A stretch of 64,000 nucleotides of DNA from Phorcus lineatus (GCA_921293015.1 OV121096.1:6080285-6144284); one strand, 5' to 3'. Positions 1-11,767 are shown, numbered from the stretch's first letter. Translations and numbers: made by a program. Notes: generated from the sequence alone by a model not told the origin.

Positions 1-740
1 GAAAGGGGGAGGAGGGTCACCTATTTAAAGAGGGGGTCCTTCTTTGGTTTTGCTCATTTTATGGTAAATTTTGAAATGAACTTAAGGGGGTCAACCACCC
101 AACCCCCACAGACCTGCAACTGTGTTAATGAACTTATTGTTATTGGTTTAGATAAAATGACCTTTGCTCAGAACTGTTAAGTTTGTTATTTTTTCATCAT
201 TGTCATTGTTTCATAAACTCGTCAAAACAGAAGCTCCCTTGTTGTGTGACAAGTAATGACAGTTGAAATATATGAAGATTGTTCACTATTCATTGCGTTC
301 ATGGGAATGTTCATCTGTCCATCCGTTCATCTGCCACACAATTGTTCATCCAATTCTAAGATTGAAATAAAGTGACATTGTAGACATTTGTGTATGTTTC
401 TTGTGGGTTTTTTTGACACGTGAATGTAAACCAAACAAGGCATTAAGTGTATTTGCAGTATGTTCTGGAATTCAGTTGTGCACATATGTAAACATAGATA
501 CCGAGATTTGAAGATCATTGATTTATGAACATATATATAAGTAAGGATTTGAATTACTCGCTCGTGTAAGATATCGCAGTGTAATATTAAACAATATTAA
601 ACTTGTGTAATAACGCTGCGCGTATGATGTCACCTTGTTAGTACCGCCGCCACAATGGCGGCCAAGTCAGTACACATTTGGCAAACATGCTTGATTACAG
701 AGGTCAAGTAATAAACAGAATACTAAACTTCCTTCAATTT
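1..740. other. No gene seen; dispersed repeat at 541-700
   Basis: AT-rich DNA. About 555-680 ('tactcgctcgtgtaagata' to 'cacaatggcggccaagtc') has a diverged partner at the opposite window edge (63870-63995), so it is an interspersed repeat. Confidence 0.5.
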
Positions 741-929
741 GACTTCTTCGAGAGGCATTTAGAAGTTGGGTAGATGAAAAGAGAACAAGTTATATTGATT
801 TACAACTTCTTTATTGCAGGATTGCGACGTTTCGGTGTAGATACTTGCTTGATAACGGTGTTAGTATCTACACCGAAACGTCGCAATCCTGCTATAAAGA
901 AGTTGTCAATCCATATAACTTGTTCTCTA
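741..929. mobile_element. Foldback MITE with 12-bp flanking duplication
   Basis: Arms of about 65 bp (about 779-848 and 863-928) are inverted copies ending in 'gagaacaagttat' / 'ataacttgttctc' and meeting near the loop at 'gtagatacttgcttgataac'. 'ttccttcaattt' flanks it at 729-740 and 930-941. It is non-coding. The small ORF across it is a by-product. Confidence 0.75.
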
Positions 930-941
930 TTCCTTCAATTT

Positions 942-1952
942 AATGCTATTTTTCTTAAACTTGTTAATGAATTGGTATTAACTGGCTTTCGCTCGTTTTA
1001 TACCTAATTATTAACTTGTTTAATGAAAAGTATTAAATGGAAGGTCAGTTAGTAACCTCTATGTGTTACTCCTCAATATAGTATTGTGGTATTATACGAG
1101 TGTAACATAAGTGTTTGAGAAGTGTATTGCAATATATAGATATTTTTCAAATGAAGACTTTCCATGCTCTCTTGACTTAAAACAGAGAAAGGATGGATCT
1201 CAAAACAGTGAGACATATTACGCTGTCCACTAGTTTGGAAAGAGACATGATTCTATACTGGTTGGCAAGCATGAATACTCTTGCGCAATTTCACTTTGTT
1301 ACTTCCCACTATGTTTACATTTTTCAAATTCTGTTGGGTTATGTATTTAAGCAATTTTAGACCTAATTGACCAGCAGTTACATAATTGCCATAGCTGGAA
1401 AAGAGGTCACATGACACAGACTGGGCACCAGCCAAGGGAGGAGCGGTCATTGTGACAGGGGAATCCCCTTCTTGACATGCGATCGTTGATTGGCTGATTC
1501 ATTTTCGTTCCTCTGTTCATAAACAATGTCATGTGACACGATGCCAAATTATATACAAAACTATAAAAACACCCTTCACCTAATACCTAGTAGAAAGGAC
1601 TGGTATCATGTTGTTTCTGTTTTTCAATGTGCTCATATACTGATAATACATATTATATATATGAATGAATTCTATTTAAAAAAGGACAGACATTAAAATA
1701 TTACAGGGAAAAATTACTAAAAATACTAATTCAATAAATGACTGATAAAACACTCATTAGGATAAAGCATTGGAGAACCGTGATTGTTTCTGAAATGGAC
1801 ATTTGTATGAGGCTATGAAGCATAAAAAAATGAAAATATTGTCTTTTCCCGTCACTCGATGAGATAAGTGACATGGCACTGAAAAACACAAATATCCTCT
1901 ATTTACCATCCCATCATATTGATGAAAAAAATATAAAAAATTCTATGCACAG
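942..1952. other. AT-rich stretch, no exon recognised
   Basis: I looked here for the ELP4 first exon (the sequence before GGGLAVG) and did not find it. A GC-richer piece at 1400-1500 has no supported coding potential. Confidence 0.4.
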
Positions 1953-1988
1953 GTGGAGGCTTGGCTGTTGGAACAGTTCTACTTATAG
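1953..1988 (+). CDS. ELP4: ELP4 micro-exon ([12 protein letters not shown])
   Basis: This is a 36-nt exon between 'cacag' and 'gtaag'. It starts two bases into... a glycine codon (phase: needs one upstream base, G) and ends with the first base of the next codon. It encodes the glycine-rich loop region characteristic of Elp4. It is the most upstream ELP4 exon I can support. Confidence 0.9.
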   Translation: MEAWLLEQFYL

Positions 1989-4900
1989 GTAAGAAATTAT
2001 TTCTCAACACTAGATCATACACATTATTCTCTACTTGTCAAAAAACTTTACAATTAGTCAGTGATTTTCACATCAAGATCTTTTGCAATAAGTACTCATT
2101 GAGAATTTGCTGTGAATTTAACCGCACTGATACGAAATAAGTGAATTTTGAGAGTTTGGCGGCCATCCTTGATTTTAAGCAAATTAGGTCACTAAAATTT
2201 GGCACCTCCATCTTTTCTTTTTATTTAAGTGTTTAGCAATGTCCATGCAAAGTTTCATGCTTTAATCCAGTAATAATCAATTTTTACCTTATTGACCTGG
2301 ACTAGAATGCATTGTGCAATTTAAAATCTGTGTTTCCAAGTTATTCTCTCAACCTTTCTTTCTAAGTAACTTGTTGTATTTGTCTTTGATTTAGGAACTT
2401 GGTTGTCCCCAAACCATTGAAAAGAATTATTACCTTAACAAATGGCAATACTAACATTAGATTACTCTTATCACTAAATAATTATGAATATCTATACAGG
2501 TGCATATGTGCACATATTGTATATATGGCCCTGGATATGTTTACTGTACCATGTGTAATAAGTGTGGACGTGTCTCAGAGGAGGACACCTATGGCAGCTA
2601 CGCTAACTTGATGGTGAAGTATTTCATCGCTGAAGCTGTAGTGACCGGTCAAGCCGCTCTCCTTGCAAGTCTAGACACTGACCCAGAGTCTCTGGTCAAG
2701 GTAAAACATTAACTTATAATTTGTTGATGATCTTGTCAAGATAGGGTAATCACATCCTGCTGCATCAGCGTAATTGAATCCGCTGATCGAACTCCTTCCA
2801 TATACCCTGATATCCTTTAGACCAAAAGCCTCATATCGCTAGCTATCTTACCAGCCAATGAGTCGACTCGCATCCAGCAACAGCTGTACAACCCTGGTGG
2901 AAAATTCAAATGAGAAGCTTCAAGCTCCTTGGATGACGACATTTCATTGGCTTAAACATTGACAGGTGAGCACAGCAACAAACATCAAGCCGCGCCATCC
3001 GTACAAGGGATTTGGCTCAAAAGAGATCAGGGTATATGGAAGGAGATTGATCAGCGGATTTAATTACGCTGATGCAGCAGGATGGGGTAATAAAATCTAT
3101 TGTGAAAACCATATTCTAATAACAGATGACCGTGGTGACGGGGAAAGGGACACATAGGTATAGAGGTAGATTTGTTCAATTAAATGTCAAGAGAACTTCC
3201 AAATGCTTAAATATCCTACTGCTGTCCTTGATTTTGGCCTCATTTGGGTAAGTTGCAGCGGCAGTTGACACACTGGGACAGCATATTGTAGAACTATTTT
3301 CTGTTCAATCAAGTTTTTTTCATAAAAACGCCTTAGGCACATTTACAAAACAAAATAAACAGTTCAGTATACATACCGCGGTGTAAAATGTTGACAATTA
3401 TTTATATAGAGTGCATAATAACAACGCTTCCTTAATATACCGGTAATTATAACATGCTGCTGTTAAGGAAAAATAGTACATGTTAAAGTATTGCATAAAA
3501 ATATTCCAAAATATTTTCTGTTAGTCGGTCGGAGTACTGCCAAAGGAACATACCTCATCTTATGAAGCAGTGAGGATAAAGCATTCAATTGTTCTGTCAT
3601 TTGCTTACTAATCATGACTTCCGTTTAAGTCATTATCACTTGAATCCGCTCATTACTTTCAAAATCTTAATTCATGAAAATAGCATCAATATTTGTAAAA
3701 CTAGACGTACGAGTACCCTTGATGCAAATACCATTACAGGAGTTACCTGCCCCTATAATGGATGATCCGAAAGACCCAACCGCAGACGAGACGGACCCTG
3801 ACTCCATGAAGATTGCCTGGAGGTACCAGAACAAACCCAGGGTTCAGGTGGGCTGTGAAAGCTAAGCTAAAAGATATAAAAATTGAAAAATTTTCAGGGT
3901 TTGAGTTCTGATTACTATTCAAAAAAGTTATGTGTAATATATTTGAACTGTAATTAGTGTTGACTGAGCTAACTGCCTAACAAAGCAGATATGCATAATA
4001 TACTTAGACTTGTAATTGGTGTTGAGTAAAATGATTGCTTTTCAAAGACGTTAAGCGTAATATACTTTAACTTGTAATTAGTGTTGATTAAATGATTGCT
4101 ATTCAAAGAAGATATACGAAATGTATTTGAACTGCTAATTGATGTTGAGTAAAATGATTGCTTAACAAAGAAGACATGTGTAATGTACTCTGACTTGTAA
4201 TTGGTGTTGAGTAAAATGATTGCTTAACAAAGAAGATAAGTGTAATATACTTAGACTTGTAATTGATGTTGATTTAAAGAATTGCTTAACAAAGAAGACA
4301 TATGTAATATACTTTGACTTGTAATTGATGTTGAGTAAAATGATTGATTAACAAAGAAGATAAGTGTAATATACACCGACGGGTAATTGATGTTGATTTA
4401 AAGAATTGCTTAACAAAGAAGATATGTGTAATATACTCTGACTTGTAATTAGTGTTGATTAAGATAATTGCCTAACAAAGCAGATACGCATAAGATACTT
4501 AGACTTATAATTAGTGTTGATTAAGATGATTGCCTAACAAAGAAGATAAGTGTAATATACTTAGACTTGTAACTAGTGTTGAGTAAAATGATTGCTTAAC
4601 AAAGAAGATAAGTGTAATATACTTGGACTTGTAACTGGTGTTGAGTAAAATGATTGCTTAACAAAGAAGATAAGTGTAATATACTTTGACTTGTAACTGG
4701 TGTTGAGTAAAATGATTGCTTAACAAAGAAGATAAGTGTAATATACTTAGACTTGTAACTAGTGTTGAGTAAAATGATTGCTTAACAAAGAAGATAAGTG
4801 TAATATACTTGGACTTGTAATTGGTGTTAAGTAAAATGATTGCTTAACAAAGAAGATATATGTAATATACTCATACTTGTAATTAGTGTTGATTAAGATA

Positions 4901-7900
4901 ATTGCCTAACAAAGCAGATACGCATAAGATACTTAGACTTATAATTAGTGTTGATTAAGATGATTGCCTAACAAAGAAGACATATGTAATATACTTAGAC
5001 TTGTAACTGGTGTTGAGTAAAATGATTGCTTAACAAAGAAGATAAGTGTAATATACTTGGACTTGTAATTGATGTTGATTAAAATGATTGCTTAACAAAG
5101 AATACATATGTAATATACTTTGACTTGTAATTGGTGTTGAGTAAAATGATTGCTTAACAAAGAAGATAAGTGTAATATACTTAGACTTGTAATTGATGTT
5201 GAGTAAAATGATTGATTAACAAAGAAGATATGTGTAATTTACTCTGACTTGTAATTAGTGTTGATTAAGATGATTGCCTAACAAAGCTGACATGCATAAT
5301 ATACTTAGACTTATAATTAGTGTTGATTAAGATAATTGCCTAACAAAGCAGATACTCATAATATACTTAGACTTGTAATTAGTGTTGATTACGATGATTG
5401 CTTAACAAAGAAGATATGTGTAATATACTTAGACTTATAATTGATGTTGATATAAATGATTGCATTACAAAGCAGAAATACGTAATATACTTTGACTTTT
5501 AATTGATGTTGATATAAATGATTGCATTACAAAGCAGAAATACGTAATGTACTTAGACTTGTAATTAGCGTTGATTAAAATAATTGCTTAACAAAGAAGA
5601 TAGGTGTAATATACTTGGACTTGTAATTGATGTTGATTAAAATGGTTGCTTAACAAAGAATACATATGTAATATACTTTGACTTGTAATTGGTGTTGATT
5701 AAGATGATTGCTTAACAAAGAAGATAAGTGTAATATACTTTGACTTGTAATTGGTGTTGATTAAGATGATTGCTATAGAGTGAAATAGATCTTTATTACT
5801 ATGAATGAATGCATCAATCCATAAATATCTACATCCTATATTAATAAGCATTTATCAATGACTGTCATTATAGTTTTGCTAAACATAGTTTTGTAATGTG
5901 ATCCTGTTATTTCAGTCAAACCAGACACTGGTCAAGTTTGGCCACTACTACGATCTGACCAAATGTATGTCGCAGGAAGAGAGTGGACAGGCTAACATCA
6001 ACACATTGTCCGAGTCTGACTTCAGGTATGTGTTATACCTTTAGAAATTCCCATGTAGAGTTTCCATGCCATACTGTATCATTAATAGTTATTGGTATTT
6101 CCTTTGTAAAGTGAGAGATATAGAGATTATTATTATTATTATCTCCCTCAGGTAATACAAAAATTCACACTCGTTTGTGAAAGTCATATGACATACTTCT
6201 GAGTGTAATAATTTCTTTATTACCGATTCTTTTCAATCTAAAACGCATGGAAATAATCAGAAAACAGCCTGCTGCCCTTGCGATGGCCTGCTATAGTGAC
6301 GTCATGAACAATGGTTTAATGATGTCACAGACGACGAAATGCGGTTACTCGCACTGAAACAATCGTTGTAATACACCTTCCTCGAACATGAACCTTTGAT
6401 ACAGCCGCCTTCCGCGTCCTCTATCTTTTCATCAACCCAGAATTAACACACAATTTATCCTTGCAGAATTATCTTATTCCAGGGCAGGTTGTAATACAGC
6501 TTCCTCGGACATGAACCCTCGTTACTGCCGCCTTCTTCAGGAGTTAGACAGAAGGATAGAGGGAGGTGGCTTCAGCACAGACTCTCACTGTGACAAGAGG
6601 AACATTCTCAGGATAGGTATGTGCTCATTTTTATGCACAGAAGAGTCTTTGTTTTACAGTGTCTGTGTTCTTGATCATTGTCAGGGATAATACATGACCA
6701 GTGGGCGTAATCAAGAAATTAGTATGTTTGTCCTATGGATTTGCCAAAGGGCAGTAGGAAAAACACTCTTACTTCTTGATGATGTCCAGGGGTCATGTTT
6801 TATCTATGTGTTAAACTGATGACTAGTTATAATTAAGGTGATTTTTACTTATTATGGTAAGGAGAATATTGACACAAGTGTTGATTGAATATCTCACAAC
6901 CAAAAACAAGCCTGCATGAAAAGGGCCTATTACATTTCATTCAGCTCAACCACTGTGATACAGTGTTCACTTTGACTTTGACTTTAACCAAAAACAAATT
7001 ATCTTTGTTATATAGATATTTGACCATAATGTTCTGTTTGGACAATATCACTTATGTCAGTAAAATATAGCCTGTCTGACAGCTGGTTCCATGCATGTTT
7101 TGTCTCACTAAGAATTGTCTTTTTTGCCATATTGATTGACAAATTACACTGGAATATTTCCATTCTTATTTTATACACTGCTGATGTGGCTATGTTTACT
7201 TTTGCTGTTCGAGAGGAATTCTTGAAGTTGTAGTCTCTAAACCATTCTCTTTTGATATACAAGCTTGATAATGTTACAAGGATTTTAACTGAAATTTGAT
7301 AAAGGCATATATATTTGACTTGTTATATCTATTGACACATTGATGTTTCAGCGGTGCACTCTCTCGGGTCCCCCCAGTGGGGGGAGTATGGGGGTGTGTC
7401 CAGTGAAGGGGGCGTCGACCACTCCCTCCCACGCTTCCTGTACGCACTACGCACCAAGTTACGATCTGCATACGCTAGCTGTCTCCTCACTGTGCCTTCA
7501 CATCTTTTCCAGGTGCGTTTATTAAAAAATATGACTTTGAAAAATAAGGGAAAAGTATGCAGTTTTTGAAAACATACAATGACCAATTGATGCAATTACA
7601 CAATTTTGAAATGTCAATCATTAATCTTAATAACCATAACTAATTTTGTCGGGTGTATTTACAGTAAAAGTCTAGAAGAGTCAATATATGACTCCTTAAA
7701 GAGCCTGACCTATCAGCTACTGTCCGCCATTTTTTTTAGGGAAAATGACATGAGAAAAGGTGCTGTACTTTTACTAATTTGACAACATTTGGGAAACACT
7801 ATATGTATGGATAGAATATGAACAAATGATTTGTGATAAGACTTATCAACAATGCCTTGTAATGCCGTAGCAAGGCTCTTCACACACCTAGCTCATAGAT

Positions 7901-10615
7901 TGGCTTCACTTCTCGTTCTTGTTTTATTTTCCAACTGTGTGCTCTCATATATCTAGTTTTCAAATCTAAATCAACTAAAATGTTACCCCAAGTAACATGT
8001 TTCAGCCAGGTTGTGTTACGTATAATCAGATACTTAAAACTTACTTGTAAAATCAAGAAGGTTTCTTTGAATTTTGATTCTACCAAAATACCCCAATAGA
8101 ACTGTCCTTTTAATAGTACATTGGCCTTAGCCTTAAAGTAATCAGAAGGGCCCTCATTAAGACATCCATGTTCTTGGAGCCCGACATCCATGTTGTTGGA
8201 GCCCGACATCCATGTTATTGGAGCCTGACATCCATGTTATTGGAGCCTGACATCCATGTTATTGGAGCCTGACATCCATGTTCTTTGAGCCAGACATCCA
8301 TGTTATTGGAGCCTGACATCCATGTTATTGGAGCCTGACATCCATGTTATTGGAGCCTGACATCCATGTTATTGGAGCCTGACATCCATTTTATTGGAGC
8401 CTGACATCCATGTTCTTGGAGCCTGACATCCATTTTATTGGAGCCTGACATCCATTTTATTGGAGCCTGACATCCATGTTATTGGAGTCTGAAATCCATG
8501 TTCTTGGAGCCAGATATCCATGTTCTTGGAGCCTGACATCCATGTTATTGGAGCCTGACATCCATTTTATTGGAGCCTGACATCCATTTTATTGGAGCCT
8601 GACATCAATGTTCTTGGAGCCAGACATCCATGTTATTGGAGCCTGACATCCATGTTATTGGAGCCTGACATCCATGTTATTGGAGCCTGACATCCATGTT
8701 ATTGGAGCCTGACATCCATGTTATTGGAGCCTGACATCCATGTTATTGGAGCCTGATATCCATTTGATTGGAGTCTCACATCCATGTTCTTAAAGCCTGA
8801 CATCCATGTTCTTAAAGCCTGACATCCATGTTTTTGGATCCGTGACATCCATGTTATTGGAGTCTGAAATCCATGTTCTTGGAGCCAGATATCCATGTTC
8901 TTGGAGCCTGACATCCATGTTATTGGAGCCTGACATCCATTTTATTGGAGCCTGACATCAATGTTCTTGGAGACTGACATCCATGTTCTTGGAGCCAGAC
9001 ATCCATGTGCTTGGAGCCTGACATCCATGTTATTGGAGCCTGACATCCATGTTATTGGAGCCTGACATCCATGTTATTGGAGCCTGATATCCATTTTATT
9101 GGAGCCTGATATCCATTTGATTGGAGTCTGACATCCATGTTCTTAAAGCCTGACATCCATGTTCTTAAAGCCTGACATCCATGTTTTTGGATCCGTGACA
9201 TCCATGTTATTGGATTGGATATCAATGTTCTTTGAGCCAGACATCAATGTTCGTTGAGCCAGATATCAATGTTCTTGGAGCCTGACATCCATGTTCTTGG
9301 AGCCTTGGACCCTTGACCCTGACCCTGACATCAGTGTTCTTCAAGCCTGTGTATATCAAGTGGCATGTTTACAGCGAGCACAGAATTTTCTCATTATTTT
9401 CTTTATCAAAAGATGGAGCTTTGCCGTTGCAGGAGAGAAGCTTTGTAGATGGATTGGAGCGGTTGTGTGATACAGTCGTCCATCTGGAGAGTTTTGCAGG
9501 ATCACAGAAGGAGAAGAACCCTGCCTATCGTGAATATCATGGTAAATTTGTGACTATTCAGCTATTTTTTTGCGTTTAAATTTTCTATTAGATCTGTTCA
9601 GCTTTTCTCAATTGTCTCATCAAGGCAAAAGTAAAGTGTTTATAAATGTTTTGAGACAATTTTCTTGGTATGCAACTGTTATGAAATGTAATGTACTGGA
9701 TTATCTCCCCTTAGCATATTCCATATGGCTGCCATCTTGCATATGAAAGGTCAAAGGAGGAGAGGAATATTTTTAAAAATAGATGATAAGTGGAATTGGA
9801 AGGCAAATAGGATCTTGCTCAAGGGTAAATTTAAAAAAACAAGTTTGGATGATTTATAAATTGTCTGCTCATATACAGGTCTGCTGCACCTGAGACAGTT
9901 GCCTCGTCTCAACTCACTCGTGTCTCACATGCCGGACACCCTCGACCTCGCCTTCAAACTGCGCAGGAAGAAGTTCACCATTGAGGTAATTCTTTAAGAT
10001 CTCAACCCTTCCCTTCACAATTCTGACTGGCCAAAAATTTCTGCAGCAATGGTGGATCCAGAAATCCATCTAGAAGGGGACGGAGTAGATATCAAAACTA
10101 ATCATCTATCACTCATAGGGATTGAGGGTGGGCGACCCCAGAACCCCAGCCTCAAAATCGACCCTCCCTCTTTATCCAACTTTGTTTGGATCCTCTAGGG
10201 AATGCTTTATTAATCATTGAATTGTTTTACAGTAATGAATTCAACAAATTAGATCCTCTGTGAAAGATTATATAAGTTCATTATGATCACATATGGTTTA
10301 GAGTCGGATCTTGTAGTCTTTTATTGTAGTAGATAATTCTTTCTGAATCAGCCCCTCTTTACTATGCAACATCAGGGTTGTTTTTTTCACATCACATTTA
10401 TGATCAGTCTCTGTCTAGTTTTATGCATAGCTAGAAGTTGGCAAAGTTTTTTCATCAACTTGAAGCCAACTGTAAATAATATTCTTTTATTTTAGAAACT
10501 TCATCTCCCACCCGAGTTGTCTGAAACAGCCAGCAGGAACCAGGAGGATCCAGCTCCGAGATTCAAACCACAGACTCTAGCATGTGGTGGGCCAACCTCC
10601 AAACTGGACTTCTAA
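1953..10615 (+). CDS. ELP4: Elongator complex protein 4 (ELP4), 5'-partial, nine exons
   Basis: Elp4 is a RecA-fold, non-catalytic-looking subunit of the Elp456 ring, which works with Elp123 in modifying the wobble uridine (U34) of tRNAs in the cytoplasm. Joining the exons listed below gives 334 residues plus the first partial codon, all in one frame, ending in TAA at 10613-10615. Motifs that match the family in order are [131 protein letters not shown] and the C-terminal KLDF. Every junction keeps phase and has GT..AG ends. About 75-80 N-terminal residues, which are one exon in human ELP4, should lie left of the window, since no credible exon was seen in 1-1952. Two introns are inflated by minisatellites. 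Confidence 0.95.
2579..2700 (+). CDS. ELP4: ELP4 exon (EEDTYGSY...SLVK)
   Basis: The acceptor is 'gtctcag' at 2572-2578 and the donor is GT at 2701. The first two bases complete the Glu codon opened by the micro-exon. The translation covers the helix [20 protein letters not shown] and ends in phase 0. An ORF reading back through the acceptor also exists, but the homology begins exactly at the splice site. Confidence 0.93.
2751..3084. mobile_element. MITE with ~85-bp terminal inverted repeats in an ELP4 intron
   Basis: Left arm begins 'cacatcctgctgcatcagcg'. Right arm ends 'cgctgatgcagcaggatg'. The arms match over about 80 bp, through 'ccttccatataccctgat' / 'atcagggtatatggaagg'. 'gggtaat' flanks both sides (2744-2750, 3085-3091), preceded by a/g, consistent with a 7-8 bp target duplication of hAT-like size. 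No transposase. Confidence 0.8.
3740..3847 (+). CDS. ELP4: ELP4 exon (ELPAPIMDD...KPRVQ)
   Basis: This is a 36-codon phase-0 exon with acceptor 'attacag' and donor GTGGGC. It encodes ELPAPIMDD, an acidic linker ([14 protein letters not shown]) and [14 protein letters not shown]. All three match the corresponding Elp4 segments. Confidence 0.93.
3890..5780. repeat. 62-bp minisatellite, about 30 copies, in an ELP4 intron
   Basis: The unit is about 62 bp and contains 'tgattgcttaacaaagaaga' and 'gacttgtaattagtgttga'. Copies vary by point changes and occasional short indels. It fills nearly the whole intron between 3847 and 5916. Confidence 0.95.
5916..6025 (+). CDS. ELP4: ELP4 exon ([12 protein letters not shown]...)
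   Basis: This is a 110-nt exon with acceptor 'tatttcag' and donor 'gtatgt'. It encodes [20 protein letters not shown] and then a polar stretch. It ends two bases into an Arg codon that the next exon completes. Confidence 0.93.
6365..6415 (+). pseudogene. Degenerate duplicate of an ELP4 exon segment
   Basis: 'gttgtaatacaccttcctcg' and the following ~30 bp repeat, with changes, the 5' part of the ELP4 exon at 6488. In the exon's frame this copy hits TGA soon after its ATG-AAC. It sits in the intron, 123 bp before the true copy. Confidence 0.75.
6483..6616 (+). CDS. ELP4: ELP4 exon ([13 protein letters not shown]...RNILRI)
   Basis: This is a 134-nt exon with acceptor 'attccag' at 6476-6482 and donor 'gtatgt'. 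It encodes [20 protein letters not shown] and KRNILRI. A degenerate copy of its 5' part lies 123 bp upstream (see findings). Confidence 0.92.
7352..7512 (+). CDS. ELP4: ELP4 exon (LGSPQWGE...VPSHLFQ)
   Basis: This is a 161-nt exon with acceptor 'gtttcag' and donor 'gtgcgt'. It encodes the conserved LGSPQWGE motif and [20 protein letters not shown]. It is GC-richer than the surrounding intron. It ends in phase 0. Confidence 0.95.
8160..9310. repeat. 22-bp minisatellite, about 50 copies, in an ELP4 intron
   Basis: The unit is 'attggagcctgacatccatg' plus 'tt', with variants (tcttggagcc, cttaaagcct, ccattttatt). ORFs on the - strand here (MSGSNNMDV...) are by-products of the repeat. Confidence 0.95.
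9433..9541 (+). CDS. ELP4: ELP4 exon (HLESFAGS...EYHG)
   Basis: This is a 109-nt exon with acceptor 'cgttgcag' and donor 'gtaaat'. It encodes [19 protein letters not shown], then [17 protein letters not shown]. It lies only about 125 bp after the 22-bp minisatellite. Confidence 0.95.
9879..9985 (+). CDS. ELP4: ELP4 exon ([10 protein letters not shown]...FTIE)
   Basis: This is a 107-nt exon with acceptor 'atatacag' and donor 'gtaatt'. It encodes [16 protein letters not shown] and [14 protein letters not shown], both conserved blocks of the Elp4 C-terminal half. Confidence 0.95.
10496..10615 (+). CDS. ELP4: ELP4 terminal coding exon
   Basis: This exon follows the acceptor 'attttag'. It encodes [16 protein letters not shown], a short variable stretch and the conserved ending SKLDF, then stops with TAA. 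I saw no AATAAA close downstream, so the 3' UTR end is not resolved. A diverged copy of the exon's last ~65 bp is found 171 bp downstream. Confidence 0.93.
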   Translation, partial: KLHLPPELSETASRNQEDPAPRFKPQTLACGGPTSKLDF

Positions 10616-11159
10616 ACAATAGAGACTATGGTTTTTCTAATGCAGGTGCAGTGTTAACATTAACTAGCAAGCAGTACTCAATAGTCCATTGTGGTGAACA
10701 GACCCGAAAAATGAAACTCAAAAGATGACAGATTCAAACCACAGACTCTCAGTTGTAGAGGGTCAATGTCATACTGGATAGCTAAACAAGAGAGATAAAA
10801 AAAATGAGTCTTTAGTTTGGTGGGCGGTTGTAAAATTCGATTTCGAAACAATACAATGATGACGTGATTTGAACCTTAAAGACGTGACTCCCACGCAATA
10901 TCAAGGTTTTCTAACTTTCCTAACCCAAGTGAGCTTATCTTCAAGTATGAATGCACATAATTGCCTCTGAAAGAAATTACAGCATGTAGCCCCCCTCCTT
11001 CAGCTCATTTTGCTACATCAGCATATTTGTATCCACATAGCGTTTACAGTACATTTGGGATTTATCTATCAGACGAAATGCCTCTTTTCAATGACAGCTG
11101 GTAACTCATTGCTTTGTTAAGCATGTATTCTTTCAGCCAGCAAAATTCTGTGATGTAAG
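10616..11159. other. ELP4 downstream region with copy of exon tail
   Basis: Starts as ELP4 3' UTR. At 10731-10798 there is a diverged copy of 10560-10627, including the equivalent of the stop codon area. No gene beyond that. Confidence 0.6.
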
Positions 11160-11164
11160 GAGTT

Positions 11165-11505
11165 TGAAGCAAAAATGTTCAGCTTTTTTCCTCTGGGGAA
11201 GCTAGGTGCAAGTAATTTCATTGGCTGGTTTTGTGTACAGCGATAAGAGGAATTTGAGGTTAATCTAGGCACTACAATATATTGAATATTTTCAATTCAG
11301 CTCCTCTCCTCTGGGCAAGCTAGGTGCAAGTCTTTCAAGGGCTGATTTTGTGTACAGCGAGAAGAGGAATTTGAGGTTAATGTAGGCACTACAATATATT
11401 GAATATTTTCAAGTCCAGTTCCTCTCCTCTGCTGAAGCTAGGTGCAAGTCATTTCTCTGGCTGGTTTTGTGTACAGCATGAAGAGGAATTTGCTTCATTA
11501 GATTT
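11165..11505. repeat. ~118-bp tandem repeat, about 2.8 copies
   Basis: Copies are marked by 'gaagctaggtgcaagt' and 'gattttgtgtacagcg' at ~11200, ~11318 and ~11436. Units also contain 'aagaggaatttgaggttaat'. Confidence 0.9.
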
Positions 11506-11767
11506 GATGTAGCAGAAGGCGTTATCTTGGCAATAACTGTGAATTCTAAGCCATGTCCACTGTCTCCTCTTTGATTCTAAGTCAGTGTGTCTCTAATAGT
11601 AATGGATATTAGCAGATATAAACAATCTCTTTAAAAATGGACATAAGATCTGAAAATGTTGAGTTTATTCTGGGGAGCATGTTATGATCATACTGTGTTT
11701 CTTAGAAATAATCAGTTTATGGAAGCCAATATTCCACCAACTTTTATATGAAATCTTTACATATATG

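Noticed and set aside
2399-2611. Longer upstream coding extension of the ELP4 exon at 2579
   Set aside because: The open frame runs through the acceptor, but homology to Elp4 begins exactly at 2579 and phase agrees with the micro-exon.
8699-8914. [18 protein letters not shown]... as a secreted repeat protein
   Set aside because: It is a by-product of the 22-bp intronic minisatellite. Frames break as soon as units vary.
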